Shown here: positions 1-8,507 of the stretch, one piece after another
Layout of the letters: every line of letters begins with the position of its first letter
Position numbering within the stretch: position 1 is the first letter of the stretch
Assembly: GCA_013347225.1 (NCBI GenBank)
Contig: CP054595.1
Coordinates: forward strand, 310,001-374,000
Length of the DNA: 64,000 nt
Direction: 5' to 3'
Source: Candidatus Accumulibacter similis
GTDB taxonomy: Bacteria; Pseudomonadota; Gammaproteobacteria; Burkholderiales; Rhodocyclaceae
Program-made: the position numbers and the translations under genes
The notes under the pieces: model-generated
Databases searched by the model: none
What the model saw: the letters and a program-made list of their open reading frames with translations, nothing else
What the model was told of the DNA's origin: nothing

Positions 1-471
1 GTGCTCCTCGAAAACCTCGAAGTCGCCGTTCATCCAGGCCTCGCCAACCGCGTGATTCATCGGCGCGACGATCTCGATGACGAAGCGCTGCAGACCGAGT
101 CGCAGCATCGCCTGATTCAGCGTCTGCCGCAGCTCTGCCAAGTCATGCCGCCGGATCAGTTGCATGGTGCGGGCCACGAGACACGCGGCGGGATCGTCGC
201 TGGCGACGGCGGGCGACCGGCGGGAAGAACAGAGCTCGGCAAGCTCAGCGTCACTCCTGGCGAACAACCGCCCAGGACGGTGTCCCTGATCGATCAGGCG
301 CTTCATCAACCGCAACCGTTCAACCTGTTCGGCAGCGTACACGCGCTCCCCGTGATCGTCGCGCGCCGGACTCGGAAACCCGTAACGACGCTCCCAGACA
401 CGCAGTGTGTCCTTGCCGAGACCGGTGTCGCGCTCGACGGCGCTGATGTTCATCACGGGGCGATTTGTCAT
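1..471 (-). CDS. MerR-family regulator with B12-binding-like C-terminal half (partial)
   Basis: The protein is read on the minus strand from the ATG at 471 and runs off the left edge, leaving 157 codons. Near its N-terminus it has the MerR winged-helix signature: NISAVERDTGLGKDTLRVW followed by ERRYGFPSPAR. The next ~80 residues (QLIRRHDLAELRQTLNQAML, then VIEIVAPMNHAVGEAW) match the helical segment that precedes the cobalamin-binding domain of light- or B12-responsive MerR proteins (CarH/LitR type). The B12-binding fold itself would lie outside the window, so cofactor binding is an inference. An internal ATG at 453 (MNISAVERD) is an alternative start. The long reading frame on the other strand is a high-GC shadow. 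Confidence 0.8.
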   Translation of the reverse strand, partial: MTNRPVMNISAVERDTGLGKDTLRVWERRYGFPSPARDDHGERVYAAEQVERLRLMKRLIDQGHRPGRLFARSDAELAELCSSRRSPAVASDDPAACLVARTMQLIRRHDLAELRQTLNQAMLRLGLQRFVIEIVAPMNHAVGEAWMNGDFEVFEEH

Positions 472-539
472 ATTGTCCTGAGCAAACGAAGAAGCGTCCG
501 AGTTCGGGAGGCGCGGATTGTTCAATCGTAACTCGCTCA

Positions 540-2110
540 TGCTCGTTTGTCCAGGACATATGTTTGACACATGGGGAGCAATCGGTTGCTGCCGGCGCCT
601 CCTGCAACGCGCTGCGCTGCAGCCTGCGGTAGCGCGCCTGCCACGCCAGTACGAGGGTCGGCGGCGCTCGTTCGACCAGGCTACGGATCGCCCATGCGCC
701 ACTGCCCGCCTTGCCGCCGCCAATAACGGCCAGCCTGTCGGGGGTCGACGGCTACGGCTACGGCTACGGCTACGGCAAGGGCAACGGCCCAGACTGCAGC
801 ACGAACAGGGACCCGTGCAACAGGCCGAGCGCCGCGCCAGCCCGGCTGCCTTGCGCGAGGAAGACGTCGAGTGCGCTTTCAATCGACCATCCACGCCGCA
901 CTCGTACTCGCTGTGAGCGGGCGATGCGGCATCGCTTCGTGCGGGAGGCAGGTCGGCAGCACCAGGCGTGGATTCGGATGGCGCAGCCGTCGCGGCAGCA
1001 AGCGCAGGCCGACCGCCGAGGATTCGGCAGCCAACGTCGACACGGCAGCGGCGTCGCCGACAGGCAGCGCGATGGCCCCTGCCGTGGCCTGCGACACGAG
1101 CGCGGCCAGCAGTTACTGTGCCGTTGGCCGGCCGGGGCTCCCTCGGCGAGGCACCGCGGGCCCCAGTTGATAGACCATCAGGCGGCGATGACCGGCGAAG
1201 GCCACTTCGTCAGCGGGACAGGCGCAGATGCCGTCGCGAGTCAAGCTGCGCACGCCAGTGGAGACCGACGCTGCTGCCTTCCTTCGTCGTCCCGGCCCCG
1301 GGACCAGCAGCAGCCAGTCGTGGATCATCCGCCGCCTTCCACCGCGCGGCGCTCGGCAGCCGACAGGGCGAGCAGCCCATCGACGACCACGGACGACGAA
1401 TGACGTGCGGTCAGCCCGGCAAGATCCCGCTCATCCGTCACGCACCGGCATCCTCGGGGCTCTCACCGAGAAACAGGCGCGCCGCGTGGATGTCTTGCAC
1501 GGCGCGCGCTCGGCAGCTGGTCCGTGGCCGAGACGCAGCTCGCCAGCCGACTGCGCTGCGAACGACGGCGGCCACGGCACGCTTCCCGCCGCCAAGCTGC
1601 CCGCGAAGCGCATCGCCTCGGCCACCGGGCGCAAACGGGACGGGTAGGCCCGCAGTCCTTGAGCCAGCGTAGCGGCAGGCGGCCCCTCTTCTCGACGACG
1701 CGGGATTCGCCGGTGGCAATCGTCAACGCCTCGCGGCCGACGCAAATTTGCCGCCACCTGACCTCACCCCGGCCGCGCCGGCCGCGTTGCCTCCACCCCG
1801 AAGGGCCGGGCTGTTGGGGACGGTCACGGCTCTGCGCACGAAGTTCCGGGGGACTTCAGGAATGGCAGGGCGGGCCCGCGCGAGTACCAGCTTCTGCCCT
1901 ATCGCGCGCGGACCAGCACGCCCGGTCCGGCACTCCGGTCGATCCTCTCGCCTCGCCACCCCTGGCACGCGCAAGCGGCAGCGGCTGCCCTGAAGGCAAG
2001 AGACCAACCGATCGAAACGACAGCGGGCCAACCCCCCTCTTCGTCCCGCCCAAATCGGATCCGGCACGAGATTGCGACGGCCGTTGCCCGGGAGACCCGA
2101 TCGACCACGT
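540..2110. other. Decayed intergenic region, no supportable gene
   Basis: About 1.6 kb between the MerR gene and the tRNA promoter. No reading frame on either strand has a recognisable family, a ribosome-binding site and plausible composition together. Short minus-strand stretches look coding (for example DRLAVIGGGKAGSGAWAI near 700-750, resembling a nucleotide-binding loop) but are broken by stops and frame changes, which suggests old decayed genes. A ggctac hexamer is repeated four times around 749-776. Nothing more can be claimed. Confidence 0.5.
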
Positions 2111-2111
2111 G

Positions 2112-2140
2112 TTGACCGGCAAGGCGAGAGAACCTATAAT
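2112..2140 (+). promoter_or_regulatory. Sigma70-type promoter of tRNA-Met
   Basis: TTGACC (2112-2117) and a consensus TATAAT (2135-2140) are separated by 17 bp. The tRNA begins 13 bp after the -10 box, so the transcript would start a few bases upstream of the mature 5' end. This is as close to consensus as anything in the window. Confidence 0.8.
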
Positions 2141-2152
2141 CCGGCGCCCGCT

Positions 2153-2229
2153 GGTGATGTAGCTCAGTCGGTTAGAGCGAAGGATTCATAACCCTTAGGT
2201 CGGTGGTTCGATTCCACCCATCACCACCA
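2153..2229 (+). tRNA. tRNA-Met (CAT anticodon)
   Basis: A full 77-nt cloverleaf with encoded CCA. The acceptor arms GGTGATG and CATCACC pair perfectly. The D arm is GCTC/GAGC, the anticodon loop is TTCATAA, and the T arm is GGTGG-TTCGATT-CCACC. The sequence resembles elongator tRNA-Met of betaproteobacteria rather than initiator tRNA or Ile2. The loop-closing pair of the anticodon stem is A-C instead of a Watson-Crick pair. The 3' 48 nt are the attachment core of the island that starts here and are repeated at 26573-26620. Confidence 0.95.
2182..2229 (+). repeat. attL: tRNA-Met 3' end, island left repeat
   Basis: Starts at the ggattcataaccc of the anticodon arm and ends at the CCA of the tRNA. 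It is identical over 48 bp to 26573-26620, and flanking bases differ on both sides. Confidence 0.9.
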
Positions 2230-2245
2230 ACGAAATCAATACGTT

Positions 2246-2272
2246 AGCCCAACTCACAAGGTTGGGCTTTTT
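2246..2272 (+). terminator. Rho-independent terminator after tRNA-Met
   Basis: An 8-bp perfect stem (agcccaac at 2246-2253 and gttgggct at 2261-2268) with a 7-nt loop is followed by a T run. It sits just inside the island and would end the tRNA transcript. Confidence 0.8.
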
Positions 2273-2334
2273 GCTTTCTGGGTCTTCGGTAAGCAAATGG
2301 TAAGCAGATTGGGCCAATCCACATCAACGCTGCC

Positions 2335-3234
2335 TTGTGCAAGCGCGTGTCTGAGCCGCGCACTGAAGGACCGCAGCGCTTGCTCAGCGGCCAATTAGGC
2401 GGTCGTCGTCCGCAACATCATGGGGATCTACGACGCCGGCAGGGGGGGCGCTTGGTGCCGCAGAGCGTCGGGACGCCGAAAGGAACGGCGCTTGTCGAGC
2501 GCGTGGACCGCGGGGATTCCTCCTCGGTCCTGAACGTCTTCAAGGGCAGGCCGGAAGGAAAGCTGCTCTGGAGTGGTCGCAGCCTACACCTTAGCTCCAT
2601 GGGGTCGGGAGACATGGCCGGGGTAGCCATGACCGCCACTACCGGGCAATCGAAAAGCCCGTCCGCCCGAACCGATCAGTTGCGTGATGCCGAGACATCT
2701 TCGAAGCAACCTCGAGAAACTCTTGCGGACCAGAACAGCGCAAAAAGCATAGCAGATGGCCAGGGGGTGCTCAAGCAACAGAACCCGGCCATCTGGTTGT
2801 CGTCACGCAAGACCGGCACTTCGAAGGCGAAGTCGTTGTGGCAATGGACCTCCAGGCGCCCCGGAAAAAACCTCTGCATCATCCATCCGAAGCGCGATGC
2901 GACTATCGCGAACTGGATCGCCGATGGGCTGTTGCTCGGCCTCGAAAAAGCCAAAGGCCGCGAATGGCTTAAGCACTCAGCCGGGTCCAATTCCCAGCAG
3001 TCTCAAGTCAAGGCGACCTCTGACGAACCCATTCTATACGACGCGCTTGGCGCCGGCAACGCGCCGAGAGTCATCGACCAGAGCGGCGAGTTGCAACGCG
3101 TCTTGACGTACAACGGATCCCGCCCGTGCCGCAACCGTGCCGCGCAGAGCCGCGGTCACACCACCTGCCGTCCGTCATCCCGTGCTCCGGGATGGTGCAG
3201 ATCGGTCAAACAGTACCGCCCTGCAGCGTCCTGA
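2335..3234 (+). CDS. Hypothetical island protein, possibly a remnant
   Basis: I do not recognise this gene. The part from about 2450 to 3125 has strong coding character: GC-rich third positions and normal composition, with segments such as SLWQWTSRRPGKNLCIIHPK and IANWIADGLLLGLEKAKG. The first ~40 and last ~40 codons look non-coding (Arg/Pro-rich), so the true gene may be truncated at both ends. No signal peptide, membrane segment or known motif is visible. It lies alone between attL and the leftward small-gene operon. Confidence 0.35.
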   Translation: MCKRVSEPRTEGPQRLLSGQLGGRRPQHHGDLRRRQGGRLVPQSVGTPKGTALVERVDRGDSSSVLNVFKGRPEGKLLWSGRSLHLSSMGSGDMAGVAMTATTGQSKSPSARTDQLRDAETSSKQPRETLADQNSAKSIADGQGVLKQQNPAIWLSSRKTGTSKAKSLWQWTSRRPGKNLCIIHPKRDATIANWIADGLLLGLEKAKGREWLKHSAGSNSQQSQVKATSDEPILYDALGAGNAPRVIDQSGELQRVLTYNGSRPCRNRAAQSRGHTTCRPSSRAPGWCRSVKQYRPAAS

Positions 3235-3484
3235 CGGGTGATGGTGTCGGCGATGGTCAGGCTCGGGCATGGCAGTTCTCTTCAAGTTGCGCCTTCAGAG
3301 TTTGGCATCGCAGAATGGCCTCGGTGTCGACGGTTGGCCTTGGCCAGCAGTGCGTCGTTGCCGCGAGTGTCGGGGCTACCCTCCCTTTGCCAGGCGCGAG
3401 ACGTCCGGCACCCTTACCGCATGAACGCAGCAGCGGCTGGTGCCCGGCGAAAGCCGGCACGACATCGGCCGCCTATGCCTCGTT

Positions 3485-3835
3485 TCAGGGCACGGGCGAG
3501 AACACGTTACCTGACAAACTCTTCATCACGTCGTCCAGCGCGCTCTTGTTGCCGAGCTTGGACGGAAGCATCGACGCCTTCAACGCCAGCGCGTCCAGTT
3601 CCGTACCGCAGTAGGTCACACCGTTCTCGGTTCGCGGGCTTTCGGTCGGCTTCATCGGCACCAGCAGGATGAGGAAATCTCCACGAGCTTCCGCTTCGTC
3701 AACCTGCCGCCGGTATTCCGCCCATTCCTCGGCTGGCGCATCGCTCGCGGGCTCGCGCAGCATGCAGACGGATAGCTGTGGCTTTGGCAGCAGCACGCTT
3801 TCCAGTCGTGCCAAGCGACGGTCCAGGGTACTCAT
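3485..3835 (-). CDS. Hypothetical protein, last gene of the small-gene operon
   Basis: A 116-aa protein of unknown function. The start chosen is MSTLDRRLARLESVLLP at 3835, because it overlaps the stop of the upstream gene by ATGA, the arrangement used across this operon. The N-terminus is a basic/acidic heptad-like helix (LDRRLARLE), similar in style to the N-termini of the two genes upstream (RTLERRTARLEAH and NGLQRRLSKVEKL), which suggests a shared short coiled-coil. The rest is Glu/Ala-rich (AEEWAEYRRQVDEAEARGDF). It is probably cytoplasmic. The family is conserved-hypothetical island cargo by context only. Confidence 0.65.
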   Translation of the reverse strand: MSTLDRRLARLESVLLPKPQLSVCMLREPASDAPAEEWAEYRRQVDEAEARGDFLILLVPMKPTESPRTENGVTYCGTELDALALKASMLPSKLGNKSALDDVMKSLSGNVFSPVP

Positions 3836-4083
3836 TGCAGTACTTTCTGGGGCAAGAGGAGCACGCGGCACGGACGGCGATCGGTGCGAGCCAGCGCTTC
3901 GACCTTCGCTCGTTCGACGAAGTCGTCTTCGGCTTCGTCGGCGCGGCGGTCGACGACATCGTCACCGATGACCGCGCGGAAGACCGGGCGGCCGACGATG
4001 CGACGGATGATGAGGGCGATCTCGTCGGCGTTCGAGTGGTGTGCCTCCAGTCTGGCCGTGCGGCGCTCCAGCGTTCTGCTCAT
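3832..4083 (-). CDS. Small hypothetical protein (fourth gene of the operon)
   Basis: An 83-aa protein beginning MSRTLERRTARLEAHHS. The ATG at 4083 is preferred over the GTG two codons upstream, because a GGAGG lies 5 nt before it. Its stop overlaps the ATG of the next gene (ATGA, 3832-3835). It has an N-terminal amphipathic helix followed by IALIIRRIVGRPVFRAVIGDD and an acidic/basic tail. No known domain is seen. Composition and coupling to its neighbours support a real gene. Confidence 0.6.
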   Translation of the reverse strand: MSRTLERRTARLEAHHSNADEIALIIRRIVGRPVFRAVIGDDVVDRRADEAEDDFVERAKVEALARTDRRPCRVLLLPQKVLQ

Positions 4084-4107
4084 TGCCACCTCCTCGGGTA
4101 GAGAAAA

Positions 4108-4419
4108 TCACGCGCCCGTATCCGCGGGCTGTAGCGCCTCGTACCGGTCGAGAATCGCATTCCATTTCGCGGAGACTGCGGGATCGATGGGACGCTTCCG
4201 ATGAGGCGCGGCTATTGATGGCTGCACTCCGGCTGGATGGTCCTCCGCAGCCATGCGCGCATCCAGCCAGTCGCGGAATGCGAACAGGCTGCCGAAATCG
4301 GCCAGCAAAGCGGCACGGCTCGTCCCCATCCGTTCCAGCTCGATGTCGACTTCCCTCTCGCCGTCGTTGCGGTTCCTGAGTTTTTCCACCTTGCTGAGCC
4401 GCCTTTGCAACCCGTTCAT
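4108..4419 (-). CDS. Hypothetical protein (third gene of the operon)
   Basis: A 103-aa protein, MNGLQRRLSKVEKLRNRND at the start, then a charged N-terminal helix and a globular-looking middle (AALLADFGSLFAFRDWLDAR) and end (VSAKWNAILDRYEAL). Its ATG overlaps the stop of the DUF5681 gene by 4 nt. It shares the short N-terminal R-rich helix with the next two genes, so the three may interact or be paralogous at that end. The function is unknown. Confidence 0.65.
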   Translation of the reverse strand: MNGLQRRLSKVEKLRNRNDGEREVDIELERMGTSRAALLADFGSLFAFRDWLDARMAAEDHPAGVQPSIAAPHRKRPIDPAVSAKWNAILDRYEALQPADTGA

Positions 4420-4850
4420 TTCTTCCCTTCCAGTGCGCTGATGCGTTGCTCAAGCTCCTGGGTCTCCAGCGCCTTGCGGCGGGCTTCCACGATGCCGGCG
4501 AGTGTCGCCGCTTCGCCAGGCAGGATGTCGCCGGCGGCAACAGCCTGCAGGATGGCAGCCTGAGCCTGCGCGACGCCTTCCGCAGACCCCGTGTCCGGCA
4601 GCGACAGGAAGATCGGGCGCTCTTTTGCCACCGGAACCAGACGCTCGATCACCAGTCGTGCGGCGCTGATGTCACCACCCTTGGCCATCTCGACTACCTT
4701 CCGCGCAATCGCGTCGGCGCCTTCGTCCATCGCCGCCAAGGCCACAAGGGTGACCCGATTGCGACTGCCCTTGGGGCGTCCGTTCGGGTTGCCAGACTGG
4801 CCGGGTTTCCAGCCAGGGCGCAGCTTTTCAGTTCCGGTCGCTTCGCTCAT
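4416..4850 (-). CDS. DUF5681 domain protein
   Basis: A 144-aa protein. The N-terminal half carries the DUF5681 signature WKPGQSGNPNGRPKGSRNRV (residues ~13-32), a Gly/Arg/Asn-rich motif found in small proteins of phages and integrative islands, then a helical stretch (ARKVVEMAKGGDISAARLVI). The C-terminus is a probable coiled coil (VEARRKALETQELEQRISALEG). It overlaps both neighbours by ATGA, so it is the middle of a tightly coupled operon. The family has no settled function. A nucleic-acid-associated or small-terminase-like role is sometimes suggested by its basic motif and phage context, and that is inference here. Confidence 0.8.
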   Translation of the reverse strand: MSEATGTEKLRPGWKPGQSGNPNGRPKGSRNRVTLVALAAMDEGADAIARKVVEMAKGGDISAARLVIERLVPVAKERPIFLSLPDTGSAEGVAQAQAAILQAVAAGDILPGEAATLAGIVEARRKALETQELEQRISALEGKK

Positions 4851-5152
4851 TCCTTGTTCCTCGACGGTGTTTCTTCAACGCGGGCTTGTTCTGTGACGCT
4901 CACGAAACCATAGCGCCGGCCGATTTCTGCCCAAGCGTGTTCAGCAGACAACCGGGCAGTTTCTGACGCCTCGACACGCGCCAAGATTGCCAGCAGCACG
5001 CGTAGTGACGCGTTCCTCTCATCCCCGGTCGCGGCAATCACCGCTTGGCTGTCACGCTGGCGCTGTGCTCGTTTGCGCTCGCCGGCACTCATCGGGCGCT
5101 CGCCCTTGGGTGGCCTGCCTCGTTTCGTGACCATTGCAGGCCAATCTGTCAT
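4847..5152 (-). CDS. Small basic protein, AT-hook-like, first gene of the operon
   Basis: A 101-aa protein with KRGRPPKGERPMSAGERKR near the N-terminus. RGRP inside a basic stretch is the core of AT-hook and related DNA-binding motifs. The remainder is helical (ASLRVLLAILARVEASETAR). It heads the five-gene leftward operon and overlaps the DUF5681 gene by 4 nt. Just upstream lies the palindrome CGTGACGTTCACG (5170-5182), and a near copy lies inside the gene (4892-4904), which would fit autoregulation. That link is inference. No good Shine-Dalgarno is seen, and M7 (5134) is an alternative start. Confidence 0.6.
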   Translation of the reverse strand: MTDWPAMVTKRGRPPKGERPMSAGERKRAQRQRDSQAVIAATGDERNASLRVLLAILARVEASETARLSAEHAWAEIGRRYGFVSVTEQARVEETPSRNKE

Positions 5153-5169
5153 CGATCATTCTTTATTTA

Positions 5170-5182
5170 CGTGACGTTCACG
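5170..5182. promoter_or_regulatory. Palindromic operator candidate upstream of the small-gene operon
   Basis: CGTGA-CGT-TCACG is a 13-bp site with perfect 5-bp arms between a TATTAT-like -10 box (minus strand) and the first ATG of the operon. A 12/13-type variant, TGTGACGCTCACG, is at 4892-4904 inside the first gene. Two copies around one start suggest a repressor site. The protein is unknown. Confidence 0.4.
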
Positions 5183-5576
5183 ATAATACCAGATCGACCG
5201 GGGTTGGGCGCGTCCACCGAAAGGAAGCGTTTCGCAAGTGTCGATAACGAGAAGAGGTGAACACGGTCACGCGGGCGCACCGAGAAGGTCACGTACCTCG
5301 AACTGGAAGAGCAGGAACCTTCAGGCGATGGCGAATTCGAGCTTTTGACAAGGGATGATGGTCGCGTACAATCTGCCGCGTACCGCCCTCCCGACGCTTC
5401 AAACCAGCAGTGTTACGGGATGCGCTACAGCCATGTGCGATCCGTGTTCTCAGGCGGTAGCTGCGCGATCGTCGCCGTGGGCATCGGCATCACGATACTC
5501 GTCGACAGCCAGTGAGAATCAGGAATCACAAGACGCGCCTCGACACCTGCCTCCGAGAGACCCGTATCCTGCACCG

Positions 5577-8507
5577 ATGATCCTGACGCCGCACCACGCC
5601 AAGTACTTCGCCCACGACCTAACCCGGCGCGCAACCAGTGGCATGGATCGTCTGTCGATGTCGCTTTTCGATGCGGCGGTGGATCTCAATCCGCACCAGA
5701 TCGAGGCGGCGCTCTTCGCTTTGCAGTCGCCGCTATCCAAAGGAGTGATCCTGGCCGACGAGGTTGGTCTCGGGAAAACGATCGAGGCGGGTATCGTGCT
5801 CTGTCAGTTCTGGGCAGAACGCAAGCGCCGCCTGCTGGTGATCTGCCCGGCATCGCTGCGCAAGCAGTGGGCAATGGAGTTGCAGGAGAAGTTCAACCTG
5901 CCCGCGCGGGTGCTCGACGCCAAAGCCTATCGCGAATCACAACGGGGTGGTGGCGCGCCTTTGAGCGAGAAGGCCGTACTCATCCTGTCGTTGAACTACG
6001 CCAACGCCTTGCGTGAGGAACTGAAGACCTTCGCCTGGGATCTGGTGGTCATCGACGAAGCCCACAAGCTGCGCAATGCCTACCGACCGAGCAACAAGGT
6101 GGGTCAAGGCATACGCTGGGCAACCGAAGACTGCCGCAAGCTCTTGCTCACGGCAACGCCCCTGCAGAACTCCCTTCTCGAACTGTACGGGCTATCGACT
6201 CTCATTGACGAGCATCTGTTCGGGGATCTCAACTCCTTCCGTTCCCAGTATGCCAGCGCCGGCAGCAGCGTCAGCGAGTTGCGTCAGCGCCTGTCCGGCT
6301 TCTGCAAGCGCACGCTACGCAACCAGGTCACCGAGTACATCCGCTACACCGAGCGGCGACCGATCACGCGACCGTTCACGCCCAGCGACGACGAACACGC
6401 GCTCTACGAGGCGGTGTCCGGATTCCTGCAACGCGAAGACAGCTACGCGCTTCCCACGCGCCAGCGACATCTGACCGCGCTGATCCTCCGCAAGCTACTG
6501 GCATCCTCTTCGCCGGCGATCGCTGCCACTCTTGACACTCTGCGTACGCGTCTCGAAAAGCTGAGTGACGACAAGGTAGCCGACGACCCCGAGTTTACCG
6601 AGGGTCTGATCGACTCCGAGGAGATCGAAGACGACCTGCTCGACGAGATTCTCGGGGAGTCTGCCGACGCCGACGCCGAAAACCCGCCACACACGATTGA
6701 CCGTCAGAAGCTGCGGGAAGAAATTGAGATTCTGCAACGGCTCGCCAACTGGGCGCGCAGCATCGGCACCGACACCAAGACCAGGACGTTGCTCACCGCA
6801 CTGGACATCGGCTTCGAACAGATGACAGCCAACGGCGCGGCACGCAAGGCGCTGCTGTTCACCGAGTCGCGCCGCACGCAGGAATACCTGAAGACTTTTC
6901 TTGAATCGCACGGCTACCGCGGACAGGTGGTGCTCTTCAACGGCAATAACAGCGGGCCGGAAGCCAACGCCATCTACCAGCGCTGGGTTGAAAAAAGCCG
7001 GGACAGCGGCCGTTCCTCTGCTTCCCGCGCCGTCGATGTGCGTACCGCGCTCATCGAACACTTCCGCGACGAAGGCACGATCCTCATCGCCACCGAGGCT
7101 GCGTCCGAAGGCATCAACCTGCAGTTCTGTTCGCTGGTCATCAACTACGACCTACCGTGGAACCCGCAACGCATCGAGCAGCGCATCGGTCGTTGCCACC
7201 GCTACGGGCAAAAGCACGACGTAGTCGTCATCAATTTCCTGAACGAACGTAACGAGGCCGACCGCCGCGTCCTGGCATTGCTGGGCGAGAAGTTCAACCT
7301 CTTCAACGGCGTCTTCGGCGCCTCCGACGAAGTGCTTGGAACCATCGAGTCCGGCGTCGACTTCGAGAAGCGCATCCTCGCCATCTACCAGAGATGCCGA
7401 ACGCCCCAGGAGATCGATGCGGCGTTTCGCACCCTGCAAGAGGAAATGGACGAGCAGATCCGCACCCGCATGGACGATACACGCCGGACACTGTTCGAGC
7501 ACTTCGACGAGGATGTGCACCATCGCCTTCGGCTGCAGCTTGACGACGCCAAGGCGCAGCTGGATCGTTTTGGCCAGCGCTTCTGGTCCTTGACACGCTT
7601 CATGCTCGACGCTCGGGCCAGCTTCGACGACGGCGCGCTGGCGTTCGAGTTGCTTGAAAGTGTTCAGTGCTCAGGTTTCAGTGTTCAGTCGGGAAGCGGA
7701 GGCACCGTTCATCCGGGTCGCTACCACCTGATTTCGAAGAACCAGCGCCGGTCGGCACAGGCTGCCGATGAGGATGACGGCGAGGCGCGCTGCCAGTATC
7801 TCTATCGGCTCTCGCATCCGCTGGGCGAGTATGTAGTCGAGAGCGCCAAGGCGATCGCGACACCTCCGGTGCGAATCGTCTTCGATGTTTCACATCATCC
7901 GACGCGCATCCATGCGGTCGAAGCACTTCGTGGGAAGAGGGGTTTCCTGACACTCACCCGTCTCGTGGTCGAGTCCTATGAGCGGGAGGAGTACCTGCTG
8001 TTCTCAGGACTTGCCGATGGCGGTGCCTCGCTCGACCAGGAGACGATGGAGAAGCTCTTCGGCTGTTCCGGGCGTCTGCAGGGTGATGAGGAAATTCCGG
8101 CCAGCGTGCAGCAACGCCTGGGGGCTGAGGCCGAAAGGCACGCCAAGGCGACCATCAGCCGTTCGCTCGAACAGAACAACGTCCACTTCCACCAGGCGCG
8201 CGAGAAGCTGGAGAAGTGGGCCGACGACATGGTGCTGTCGGCGGAGAAGGCGCTAGCAGCGACCAAGGAGCAGATCAAGGCCCTACGGCGGCAGGCGCGC
8301 CAGGCGGTGACGCTCGAAGAGCAGCATGAAATTCAGCAACACTTGCAGAAGCTGGAAAAGCAGCAGCGCCGCCAGCGTCAGGACATCTTCAAGGCCGAGG
8401 ACGAGATCATGGAGAAGCGCGATTCCCTGATCGAATCATTGGAACGACGCCTCGCCCAGCGCTCCGTGACCGAGGCGCTCTTCACCATACGATGGGGTGT
8501 TGAGTGA
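5577..8507 (+). CDS. SNF2-family DEAD-like helicase of the defence-type operon
   Basis: A 976-aa superfamily 2 ATPase. I chose MILTPHHAKYFAHDL (5577) because the upstream extension is non-coding in composition. Motif I DEVGLGKT is at ~61-68, DEAH at 160-163, motif III LLLTATPLQN follows, and motif VI QRIGRCHRYGQ is at ~535-545, the HepA/SNF2 layout. The C-terminal 400 residues include long charged helices (KLEKQQRRQRQDIFKAEDEI). The gene opens a rightward operon with a DNA methyltransferase, a DUF1016 nuclease and a Res-type helicase, so DNA translocation during restriction or anti-phage defence is likely. A short GTTCAGT-type repeat at 7661-7690 is translated in frame as SVQCSGFSVQSG. Confidence 0.9.
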   Translation: MILTPHHAKYFAHDLTRRATSGMDRLSMSLFDAAVDLNPHQIEAALFALQSPLSKGVILADEVGLGKTIEAGIVLCQFWAERKRRLLVICPASLRKQWAMELQEKFNLPARVLDAKAYRESQRGGGAPLSEKAVLILSLNYANALREELKTFAWDLVVIDEAHKLRNAYRPSNKVGQGIRWATEDCRKLLLTATPLQNSLLELYGLSTLIDEHLFGDLNSFRSQYASAGSSVSELRQRLSGFCKRTLRNQVTEYIRYTERRPITRPFTPSDDEHALYEAVSGFLQREDSYALPTRQRHLTALILRKLLASSSPAIAATLDTLRTRLEKLSDDKVADDPEFTEGLIDSEEIEDDLLDEILGESADADAENPPHTIDRQKLREEIEILQRLANWARSIGTDTKTRTLLTALDIGFEQMTANGAARKALLFTESRRTQEYLKTFLESHGYRGQVVLFNGNNSGPEANAIYQRWVEKSRDSGRSSASRAVDVRTALIEHFRDEGTILIATEAASEGINLQFCSLVINYDLPWNPQRIEQRIGRCHRYGQKHDVVVINFLNERNEADRRVLALLGEKFNLFNGVFGASDEVLGTIESGVDFEKRILAIYQRCRTPQEIDAAFRTLQEEMDEQIRTRMDDTRRTLFEHFDEDVHHRLRLQLDDAKAQLDRFGQRFWSLTRFMLDARASFDDGALAFELLESVQCSGFSVQSGSGGTVHPGRYHLISKNQRRSAQAADEDDGEARCQYLYRLSHPLGEYVVESAKAIATPPVRIVFDVSHHPTRIHAVEALRGKRGFLTLTRLVVESYEREEYLLFSGLADGGASLDQETMEKLFGCSGRLQGDEEIPASVQQRLGAEAERHAKATISRSLEQNNVHFHQAREKLEKWADDMVLSAEKALAATKEQIKALRRQARQAVTLEEQHEIQQHLQKLEKQQRRQRQDIFKAEDEIMEKRDSLIESLERRLAQRSVTEALFTIRWGVE
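7661..7690. repeat. GTTCAGT-type repeat inserted in frame in the helicase gene
   Basis: Two TGTTCAGT units and related TTTCAG/CTCAGG units in 30 bp. They match the terminal repeats of the S23 cassette at 8506-8916 and the larger copy at 9449-9508. The reading frame stays open through the repeat. Confidence 0.7.

Noticed and set aside
740..780. Gly-Tyr repeat frame resembling the tyrosine-rich tail of exopolysaccharide kinases
   Set aside because: It is produced by a four-fold ggctac hexamer; no kinase domain or ribosome site is around it.
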